Under the pieces are notes generated by a model, which was not told the DNA's origin, did no database searches, and saw nothing but the letters and a program-made list of their open reading frames with translations. From NCBI GenBank assembly GCA_042093735.1, contig JBELEM010000052.1, forward strand, positions 1 through 7,407: a DNA stretch of 7,407 nucleotides. The letters run 5' to 3'. The DNA is from Hellea sp042093735. GTDB taxonomy: Bacteria; Pseudomonadota; Alphaproteobacteria; Caulobacterales; Maricaulaceae. A program made the translations under genes and the position numbers. Shown here piece by piece: positions 1-5,769 of this stretch (position 1 is the first letter of the stretch; each line of letters opens with the position of its first letter).

Positions 1-17
1 ACACCGTAAATAACCAT
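1..17 (-). CDS. Possible start of a divergent gene, cut by the window edge
   Basis: On the minus strand an ATG at 17-15 opens a frame (M V I Y G) that leaves the window at base 1. It is preceded by TTGAGGAAAGCAT, so a GAGG/AGGA Shine-Dalgarno at 28-24 sits about 6-7 bases from the ATG. That ribosome-binding site is better than the one in front of crtE. If real, the gene is divergent from crtE and shares a 121-base intergenic region with it. Five codons are too few to name a product. A carotenoid, rhodopsin or regulatory gene would suit the neighbourhood, but that is only a guess from context. Confidence 0.35.
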
Positions 18-70
18 ATGCTTTCCTCAAATATTTAAATACTTTAACTCAACATATAGTAGAATTTAAA

Positions 71-100
71 CTGACTTTTTAGTGAGCCAAAGCACATAAT
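71..100 (+). promoter_or_regulatory. Candidate sigma70-type promoter for crtE
   Basis: CTGACT (71-76, four of six matches to TTGACA) and CATAAT (95-100, five of six matches to TATAAT) are separated by 18 bases. A start site near 107 would give a leader of about 32 bases before the crtE ATG at 139. No palindrome like the one upstream of crtW is visible here. The call rests on pattern matching in AT-rich DNA, where chance matches are common. Confidence 0.35.
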
Positions 101-138
101 AAGCAAATTAATACTCAGTTTTTATTGACACGATAGAC

Positions 139-1110
139 ATGTTCAAAGATGGTATTCAGATTAATCAAAGTATGGGTCAGATGAATATTAATAAAAAAAA
201 TACAATAACAAATGAGTCATTAAAAGCAGAAGTACAGTCCGTAAAAATAAAAATTGAGAAAGCTTTAGAAAATTCACTGCCAAATGAAAACACCTGGCCT
301 GTTAAGTTACACAAAGCCCAAAGACATGCCCTACTCTCGCCAGGTAAAAGATTTCGCCCACTTCTCTGTTATTTTGTAGCTAGTGGTCTCGGCAAAGAAG
401 ATGAAGCAGTAATTCTTGTTGGCTGCGTTGCGGAAATGGTACATGCAGCTTCCCTAATATTAGATGATTTACCCTGTATGGATGATGCCGATATGAGAAG
501 AAATCAGCCATCAACCCATATTGAATTCGATGAAAGCACAGCAATCCTCAGCGCTACAGCATTACTTAATCAGGCTTTCTCCGTAATATCCAAGCTCAAT
601 AACGTTACAGACTTAACGAAAGTTATGCTTGTAGATTTATTATCACATACCGTGGGATCCAATGGATTGATAGCCGGCCAAATAGCTGATCTTTCTAACA
701 ATAGCTCTGCGACTACCCTAAAAGACGTTGAGGAGCTTAATACATTAAAAACAGGAGCCCTCTTTGACTTTAGTATCGAAAGTGCAGCAATTCTATCAAA
801 TGCTTCAGAGGTAAAGAAAAAACACCTCAAAGAATTTTCTCGCTATCTTGGGTTAGCTTTTCAGCTAATGGATGATGTTAAAGACAAACTTATGTCACAA
901 GAAGTAGCAGAAAAATCTATTAACAGAGATTTAGGGAAAGCAACAATATTAGCCATCAAAGGATCTAGCCTTTCAATGGAAATTTTAAGTAATTATCTAA
1001 AAAAATCAAAAGAGTCCCTGATTATGGCTAACCTTAGTAATCTCGGTGCTTTTGACGTATTATTTGAAAGCCAATTTTCATTTTTAAAAACTTACCAAAA
1101 AATTAAATAG
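139..1110 (+). CDS. crtE: Geranylgeranyl diphosphate synthase (CrtE-type polyprenyl synthetase)
   Basis: A trans-prenyltransferase of the FPP/GGPP synthase family. It condenses isopentenyl diphosphate with allylic diphosphates in the cytoplasm to give the precursor for phytoene. Visible family marks are SPGKRFRP at residues 67-74 (substrate-binding basic residues), the first aspartate motif DDLPCMD at 109-115 followed by the arginine pair 120-121, GLIAGQ near 166-171, and the second aspartate motif DDVKD at 245-249. The run ASLILDDLPCMDDA matches CrtE proteins well, and the neighbouring crtW and crtZ support GGPP rather than FPP as product. That product choice is inference, and IspA is the alternative. 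At 323 residues it is slightly longer than usual. The first 25 or so residues look unconserved, and no good Shine-Dalgarno precedes 139, so starts at 172 or 181 (the latter giving 309 residues) are also possible. It has its own candidate promoter and is separated from crtW by 112 bases. Confidence 0.9.
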   Translation: MFKDGIQINQSMGQMNINKKNTITNESLKAEVQSVKIKIEKALENSLPNENTWPVKLHKAQRHALLSPGKRFRPLLCYFVASGLGKEDEAVILVGCVAEMVHAASLILDDLPCMDDADMRRNQPSTHIEFDESTAILSATALLNQAFSVISKLNNVTDLTKVMLVDLLSHTVGSNGLIAGQIADLSNNSSATTLKDVEELNTLKTGALFDFSIESAAILSNASEVKKKHLKEFSRYLGLAFQLMDDVKDKLMSQEVAEKSINRDLGKATILAIKGSSLSMEILSNYLKKSKESLIMANLSNLGAFDVLFESQFSFLKTYQKIK

Positions 1111-1142
1111 AATTTTGTATTCTAAAAAGGCAATATAGCGCG

Positions 1143-1166
1143 GGTACAAACTATTTATTTTGTACT
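1143..1166. promoter_or_regulatory. Inverted repeat, candidate operator for a LitR/CarH-like light regulator
   Basis: GTACAAA (1144-1150) and TTTGTAC (1159-1165) are perfect 7-base inverted arms around an 8-base AT-rich centre. Written as GGTACA-N12-TGTACT, it agrees at 10 of 12 specified positions with T(G/A)TACA-N12-TGTA(C/T)A. I recall that consensus as the one reported for LitR of Pseudomonas putida, a B12-dependent MerR-family photoreceptor that controls light-induced genes. Two more TTTGTA boxes lie nearby at 1114-1119 and 1176-1181. The centre and ends are too AT-rich, and a U-run is lacking, for an ordinary terminator. The repeat is seen directly, but the regulator assignment is inference and no litR/carH gene is in the window. 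Confidence 0.42.
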
Positions 1167-1171
1167 ATGAT
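1143..1171 (+). promoter_or_regulatory. Candidate promoter of the crtW operon
   Basis: TATGAT at 1166-1171 matches the -10 consensus at five of six positions. Exactly 17 bases upstream is GGTACA (1143-1148), which shares only the last three bases with TTGACA, so the -35 is poor. The inverted repeat at 1144-1165 covers the -35 and ends immediately before the -10, which is where a repressor or MerR-type regulator would act. A start near 1178 would leave a leader of about 45 bases before the crtW ATG. Confidence 0.35.
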
Positions 1172-1222
1172 TTAATTTGTAAAAATAACTATGTTTCAAA
1201 CAGAACTTAAATTTCCGAGATA

Positions 1223-1942
1223 ATGAATAAAGAAATAGACACAACAAATTATAAAAAAAGCATTACTTATGCCTTAATCATTATAATCGCATGGTTTATA
1301 GTTCATGTATTTAGTGTATTCATTCATTCATTAAGCAACCCTTTGTGGCAGACAGTACTGCTAATTCTACTTCAATCCTGGCTTTATGCAGGAATGTTTA
1401 TTGTAGCGCACGATGCTATGCACGGAACACTATGTCCCAGAAATATTAAATTGAATGATGCAATAGGAGGCTTTATTGTTTTCATTTATGCTGGTTTTGA
1501 TTGGGAGAAAATGAGATCATCTCATCATGAGCATCACATTCACTCGGGCACAAATAAAGATCCAGATTATTACTCAAAAAATTCTCAGAACTTTTTGCCT
1601 TGGTATATCAATTTCTTTAGTAATTATTTTAAATTAAAACAGTTTTTTCTTATGGTTATTTTTACTTTAGTGTACATACTAATTCTAGGGGCTGAATACG
1701 AAAACACAATCGTGATGTGGGCAATACCAGCAATTCTATCATCTTTTCAGTTATTTTATTTTGGAACATATCTTACCCACAGGAACTCAAGACCCTTTAA
1801 AGACAAACATAATGCGCGAACAAATGAATTTCCATTTTGGCTGTCGCTAGTAACTTGTTTTCATTTTGGTTATCATCACGAGCATCATCTATATCCTCAC
1901 GAACCCTGGTGGCGCCTCCCTGCCCGGAAATTAAATCAATGA
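1223..1942 (+). CDS. crtW: Beta-carotene 4-ketolase CrtW
   Basis: An integral-membrane di-iron oxygenase of the fatty-acid desaturase superfamily. It adds keto groups at C4/C4' of beta-ionone rings, giving echinenone and canthaxanthin, or astaxanthin together with CrtZ. The three histidine clusters are present and typical of CrtW: HDAMH at residues 63-67, HHEHH at 101-105, and HFGYHHEHH at 214-222 followed by PWWRLP. Hydrophobic segments lie near residues 14-35, 43-62, 80-91, 140-156 and 163-183. The length of 239 residues is normal for the family. The start has only a weak GAGA upstream. A 10-codon reading frame (1191-1223) ends in TAATG overlapping this ATG by one base. The 3' end overlaps crtZ by four bases (ATGA). 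The motifs leave little doubt about the family; ring-substrate preference cannot be read from sequence. Confidence 0.95.
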   Translation: MNKEIDTTNYKKSITYALIIIIAWFIVHVFSVFIHSLSNPLWQTVLLILLQSWLYAGMFIVAHDAMHGTLCPRNIKLNDAIGGFIVFIYAGFDWEKMRSSHHEHHIHSGTNKDPDYYSKNSQNFLPWYINFFSNYFKLKQFFLMVIFTLVYILILGAEYENTIVMWAIPAILSSFQLFYFGTYLTHRNSRPFKDKHNARTNEFPFWLSLVTCFHFGYHHEHHLYPHEPWWRLPARKLNQ

Positions 1943-2394
1943 TAATTAATTTAATAATAATGGCTTTGAGTATAATAGGCATGGAAATTTTTGCTATCTT
2001 CTTTCACAAATACTTTATGCATGGACCAGGGTGGAAATGGCACGAAAGCCATCATACTCATACAGAAGGGTATTTCGAAAAAAATGACCTCTACGCACTA
2101 TGTTTCAGCGTTATTGCTGCTATTCTCTTTATTTTGGGTTCACTCTATTTCGAGCCTCTATACTTTATAGCATTAGGTTTCACTATTTATGGGCTATTAT
2201 ATGGTTTTGTCCATGATGGTCTCGTTCATCGACGCTGGCCGTTTAAATATGCACCTAAAAATGGTTATCTTTACAGACTAGTATTGGCGCATAGAATTCA
2301 TCATAACACCACAACCAAACAGGGTGCGGTGTCTTTTGGGTTTTTGTATGCTGAGCGTATAAGTAAATTAAAATCAAAACTTAAAGATCAGTGA
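1939..2394 (+). CDS. crtZ: Beta-carotene 3-hydroxylase CrtZ
   Basis: A membrane di-iron hydroxylase of the sterol desaturase/fatty-acid hydroxylase group that adds hydroxyls at C3/C3' of beta-ionone rings (beta-carotene to zeaxanthin, canthaxanthin towards astaxanthin). The expected histidine set is complete: HKYFMH at 23-28, HESHH at 35-39, HDGLVH at 92-97 and HRIHH at 118-122. Membrane segments are visible near residues 2-22, 52-70 and 74-91. The start is the ATG inside the crtW stop (ATGA, 1939-1942), which implies translational coupling. The frame can be read upstream from a TTG at 1837, but that stretch lies inside crtW and resembles no CrtZ N-terminus. At 151 residues it is slightly short for the family, but no motif is missing. 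Its own stop overlaps the GTG start of aat. CrtW plus CrtZ in one coupled unit points to ketolated and hydroxylated carotenoids as end products. Confidence 0.94.
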   Translation: MIINLIIMALSIIGMEIFAIFFHKYFMHGPGWKWHESHHTHTEGYFEKNDLYALCFSVIAAILFILGSLYFEPLYFIALGFTIYGLLYGFVHDGLVHRRWPFKYAPKNGYLYRLVLAHRIHHNTTTKQGAVSFGFLYAERISKLKSKLKDQ

Positions 2395-2993
2395 TTAACT
2401 CAAGCTTACTAAATTCCAATCTGCTTTTAGATTGCTACAAAGTTGGTATTTTCCCAATGGCAAATAGCCGCGAAGACAAAGAAATATTCTTTGTGAATCC
2501 GGATGAAAGAGGTATCATTCCTCTTGATAAATTACATATATCCAAATCATTAAAAAAATTTATGAAAAACATGAAATATGAGATTTCATTTAATAAATCA
2601 TTTGTAGAGGTAATAAAAAATTGCGCAGAGCCCTCACTATCGAGAGGGGAAACATGGATTAGTCATGATATTGAAAAACTTTATTGTGAATTACACGATA
2701 AGGGAAACGCTCACTCAATAGAAGTATGGGAAAATGAAAACTTAGTAGGTGGTATGTATGGAATGGCCATTGGCGGTGCATTCTTTGGGGAGAGCATGTT
2801 TTCAAATAAAGTAAATGCTAGCAAAGTAGCTCTTGTAAAACTTGTAGGACAATTAAATAAAAAAAACTTTATATTACTTGATACACAGTTCATGACAAAA
2901 CATCTTCAAAGTATGGGCGGAATTGAAATTAGTCGAGGAAACTATCAAGACCTATTGAACACCGCTCTTAATATGAGTACAGAGTTTATATAA
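2391..2993 (+). CDS. aat: Leucyl/phenylalanyl-tRNA-protein transferase
   Basis: Cytoplasmic aminoacyl transferase of the bacterial N-degron pathway. It moves Leu or Phe from tRNA onto proteins with N-terminal Arg or Lys, marking them for ClpS/ClpAP. Motifs in order are GIFPMA at 19-24, NPDERGIIPL at 36-45, ETWIS at 87-91, AHSIEVW at 107-113, GGMYG at 120-124, FFGESMFS at 131-138, NASKVAL at 142-148, LLDTQ at 162-166 and HLQSMGG at 171-177. At 200 residues it is compact compared with the roughly 230 of E. coli, a length I associate with alphaproteobacterial versions. The start is a GTG within GTGA (2391-2394), overlapping the crtZ stop. The next in-frame ATG would remove GIFPMA, so the GTG is required. 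No clear Shine-Dalgarno is present, so translation probably depends on ribosomes finishing crtZ. It ends with a double stop (TAATAA). Confidence 0.95.
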   Translation: MINSSLLNSNLLLDCYKVGIFPMANSREDKEIFFVNPDERGIIPLDKLHISKSLKKFMKNMKYEISFNKSFVEVIKNCAEPSLSRGETWISHDIEKLYCELHDKGNAHSIEVWENENLVGGMYGMAIGGAFFGESMFSNKVNASKVALVKLVGQLNKKNFILLDTQFMTKHLQSMGGIEISRGNYQDLLNTALNMSTEFI

Positions 2994-3013
2994 TAATCTG
3001 GAAAGTTACTAAC

Positions 3014-4396
3014 GTGATTACATTAAATAAAATAAACCTTAGAAATATATTAATTCTACTCAGTCCAATATTCATCAACGCTTGCAGTGGGTCCCTCGAT
3101 TTAAAAGAATCTATAGCATTTGAAAGCACTTATGCACCTGATCTAAGTGTGACAACATTAATAACTAATGCTAAAATTATTGATGGAACTGGTGCTGATA
3201 CATTTAATGGTTCCATTTGTATTGACCAAGGAAAAATAAAGAAAATATTATTCAATAATGTTATTAACGAAAAGATTGAGGCAGTAGATATTAACTGTAC
3301 ATATACTAATAAAATTGATGCAAAAAATAGATTTGTAACACCAGGGATAATTGATGTACATTCGCATTTGGGTAACTACCCAAGCCCTTCTGTATCAGCC
3401 CATAATGATGGAAATGAAATTACTTCACCAATTACGTCTGAGGTTTATGCTGAACACGGTGTTTGGCCTCAAGACCCTGGCTTTGATGAGGCATTAAAAG
3501 GAGGCGTAACTACACTCCATATTTTGCCAGGCTCAGCCAATTTATTTGGAGGACGAGGTGTAACGCTCAGAAATTACCCCTCCAGAACGGTACAAGGCAT
3601 GAAGTTTCCAGAAGCTCCTTATACATTAAAAATGGCTTGTGGTGAAAACCCTAAGAGAGTTTACGGTGAAAGAGGTGGTCCAGGCTCACGAATGGGCAAT
3701 TTTGCAGGATATCGTCAAAACTGGATCCGTGCTCAAGAATATCAGGAAAAACGCAATTCAAATCGATCAAATACCTCACGGGATTTACGATTAGAAACAC
3801 TTGCTGATGTGCTAGATGGAAAAATTTTGGTACAAATGCATTGCTACAGAGCTGATGAAATGGCTCAAATATTAGATTTGGCAAAAGAATTTAATTACAA
3901 AGTTACTACTTTCCATCATGCTGTCGAGGCATATAAAATTAGTGATATTTTGAAAGAAAACGACACTTGTGCCGCTATGTGGGCTGATTGGTATGGCTTC
4001 AAAATGGAGTCATATGATGGAATACTTGAAAATATACCGTTTGTACATAAAGCTGGGGCTTGCGCTATGATTCACTCAGATAGCGATAGCGGTATTCAAA
4101 GGCTAAACCAAGAAGTAGCGAAATCTTGGGCACACGGTAATAGAGCCGGCCTAAATATAAAAAAAGAAGAAGCATGGACTTGGCTAACATCTAATCCAGC
4201 CAAGGCACTGGGTATATTGGATCAAACAGGAACACTTGAGACTGGAAAAAGAGCAGATATTATAATATGGAGTGCAGATCCTTTCACTACATACTCGAGG
4301 CCTGAAAAGGTATTTTTAGACGGGCAATTACTTTATGATAAACATAATAATATTTACCCAAGAAGTGATTTCCGTTTAGGGTATGGAGTTAAGTAA
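3014..4396 (+). CDS. Exported amidohydrolase-family lipoprotein, probably catalytically active
   Basis: A metal-dependent hydrolase of the amidohydrolase superfamily (imidazolonepropionase-like branch); the substrate is unknown. The N-terminus has basic residues, a hydrophobic stretch (11-21) and INAC ending at Cys24, a near-standard lipobox, so it is likely a lipoprotein facing the periplasm. An N-terminal beta-sandwich strand (NAKIIDGTG, 52-60) leads into TPGIIDVHSHLG, giving the HxH pair His116/His118. Further probable metal or catalytic residues are His276, His302 and Asp356 (HSDSD, 354-358). The C-terminal sandwich includes TGKRADIIIWSADPF at 410-424. The start is a GTG with GGAAAG (3000-3005) eight bases upstream, 20 bases after aat. 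The stop shares one base with the next gene's ATG. Residues 245-256 form a polar insert. From memory, this type commonly sits beside a second, degenerate amidohydrolase, as here. Superfamily is secure; lipidation is likely. Confidence 0.85.
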   Translation: MITLNKINLRNILILLSPIFINACSGSLDLKESIAFESTYAPDLSVTTLITNAKIIDGTGADTFNGSICIDQGKIKKILFNNVINEKIEAVDINCTYTNKIDAKNRFVTPGIIDVHSHLGNYPSPSVSAHNDGNEITSPITSEVYAEHGVWPQDPGFDEALKGGVTTLHILPGSANLFGGRGVTLRNYPSRTVQGMKFPEAPYTLKMACGENPKRVYGERGGPGSRMGNFAGYRQNWIRAQEYQEKRNSNRSNTSRDLRLETLADVLDGKILVQMHCYRADEMAQILDLAKEFNYKVTTFHHAVEAYKISDILKENDTCAAMWADWYGFKMESYDGILENIPFVHKAGACAMIHSDSDSGIQRLNQEVAKSWAHGNRAGLNIKKEEAWTWLTSNPAKALGILDQTGTLETGKRADIIIWSADPFTTYSRPEKVFLDGQLLYDKHNNIYPRSDFRLGYGVK

Positions 4397-5769
4397 TGAT
4401 TAGAATTTTTATTTACTTTTTAATTATATCCATATTTTTAATAAACCACTCCGCATATGCAAAAGATTTGTTAATCACAAATGCTAAGCTGGTCATCGAC
4501 GCTAAAACATTTAAAGAGAATTTAGATACTAACGATATACTGCCAACTGATTACATTAAAAATATCCATGAAAATATAACTATATATCAAAGTGTTAATG
4601 CGGGTGGATATAAGCCAATAACTGTTTTCTTCAAGGACATCGCGGCTGATGATATAAAGGAAATGCTTGGTGATATAGACTATATAATTAAGGATGCTGA
4701 AGGTGATTGGGTAACCTCAGGAATATTCGCCCCATACTCTTATCTAGGTATGGCGGATATCGGAGGAGAGGATTTAACTAATGATATTAGCTCACCAGGA
4801 TCCTCTACTACTATAAGTGAAAAAGCGAGTGATAGCTTCAATCCACAATCTGTTTTTGTAGCCAATAATAGAAGACATGGAGTTACTCATGCGGTTATTT
4901 CACCAGCCGCAGCTGGAAACTCTGTTTTTGCTGGTACAGGCTCTGTAGTAACATTAACTGGTAAATATAATTCCGTTATAAAAGAGAGAGCTTTTGTTTT
5001 AGTTCAGCTCGGTGAAAAAGGCACACAAAATTCTGGTGGGTCAAGATCTGCTTCACTTTTGCAATTAAAAGAGGGCTTAAATACTGCAAATTGTATTGAT
5101 TTTAGGACTTGTAGTAACTCACTAGAAAGAGCAATTAACAATATTAATACAAACTCATCTATTTCTAACTCTGAATCTGAACATCTAATCCGTGTGACTA
5201 GAGGTAATATTCCACTGATAATCTCAGTTGAAAGAGCTATTGATATAATTAAAGTTATAAATCTAAAAAAAACCTTTAAAAGATTAGATATTATACTTCT
5301 CGGAGCTTCCGAAGCTTGGAAAGTCGCAGAGCAAATAGCAGAAAACAATATAAAAGTTATGATTGATCCACATAACAACCTACCCTCAAGTTTTGAAACA
5401 GTAGATTCATCTCTTAAAAATATTATAATATTAGATAAGGCAGGAGTAGACTACGCAATAACTAATTTATCTGCACTTGGACTACAAGGCATTGGAACCC
5501 TAACCCAGCATGCAGGAAATGCTGTTGCCAATGGTTTAGAGTGGCATAAAGCATTTGCTGCGATCACGTCTACACCTGCGAGTTGGTTTAATTTATCACT
5601 TATAAACAATTCTATAGTGATTTGGGATGGAGATCCTCTCAATATAACCTCAACACCAACAAGTATGTTTATAAACGGTCAAGAACAAAGTTTAGAATCA
5701 AGACAGACATTGCTACGTGATCGTTATAACCCAGTTAATAAAAGTGAAAAAGAATATAAATATCGTTAG
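4396..5769 (+). CDS. Secreted amidohydrolase-like protein with a degenerate metal site
   Basis: Companion of the preceding amidohydrolase, with similar length (457 residues) and fold landmarks but no recognisable metal centre. A signal peptide is clear: Arg3, a hydrophobic core at 4-16, and AYA at 20-22 before Lys23, so it should be periplasmic. Aligned by hand to the upstream protein, VTSGIFAPYSYLG (106-118) replaces the HxH segment with Tyr114/Tyr116. The later ligands His276, His302 and Asp356 correspond to about Val278/Glu279, Gly303 and Leu368. The QHAGNAVANGLEWHKAF region (381-397) and a C-terminal IVIWDGDPL strand remain. I recall the whole subfamily having this divergence, so it is unlikely to be recent decay; the frame is intact. 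It may stabilise or regulate its partner, or bind a ligand. GGAG at 4385-4388 is a good Shine-Dalgarno, and TAATG couples it to the upstream gene. Its stop overlaps the end of recO on the other strand. Confidence 0.75.
   Translation: MIRIFIYFLIISIFLINHSAYAKDLLITNAKLVIDAKTFKENLDTNDILPTDYIKNIHENITIYQSVNAGGYKPITVFFKDIAADDIKEMLGDIDYIIKDAEGDWVTSGIFAPYSYLGMADIGGEDLTNDISSPGSSTTISEKASDSFNPQSVFVANNRRHGVTHAVISPAAAGNSVFAGTGSVVTLTGKYNSVIKERAFVLVQLGEKGTQNSGGSRSASLLQLKEGLNTANCIDFRTCSNSLERAINNINTNSSISNSESEHLIRVTRGNIPLIISVERAIDIIKVINLKKTFKRLDIILLGASEAWKVAEQIAENNIKVMIDPHNNLPSSFETVDSSLKNIIILDKAGVDYAITNLSALGLQGIGTLTQHAGNAVANGLEWHKAFAAITSTPASWFNLSLINNSIVIWDGDPLNITSTPTSMFINGQEQSLESRQTLLRDRYNPVNKSEKEYKYR

Noticed and set aside
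125..130. TTGACA as a -35 box for crtE
   Set aside because: A perfect hexamer, but no -10-like sequence lies 16-19 bases downstream, and the start site would fall inside the coding region unless the later start at 181 is used.
570..830. Minus-strand open frame of 86 codons
   Set aside because: Shadow of crtE, which carries all the family motifs on the plus strand; the shadow has no recognisable content.
1108..1124. TAGAAT-TTTGT-ATTCTA hairpin over the crtE stop as a terminator
   Set aside because: Six-base arms with only one GC pair and no T-run after it (the following bases are AAAAAGG) are too weak for an intrinsic terminator.
1837..1938. Upstream extension of crtZ from a TTG start
   Set aside because: It lies wholly inside the conserved third histidine box and C-terminus of crtW, its product is unlike a CrtZ N-terminus, and the ATG at 1939 gives the standard protein.
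5004..5378. Minus-strand open frame of 124 codons
   Set aside because: Lies entirely inside the amidohydrolase-like gene, whose plus-strand frame is intact and recognisable; the minus product looks like low-complexity antisense.
4396..5769. Pseudogene call for the second amidohydrolase because its metal site is missing
   Set aside because: The frame is intact, with a clean signal peptide, a good ribosome-binding site and coupled translation; the divergence appears to be a subfamily trait.
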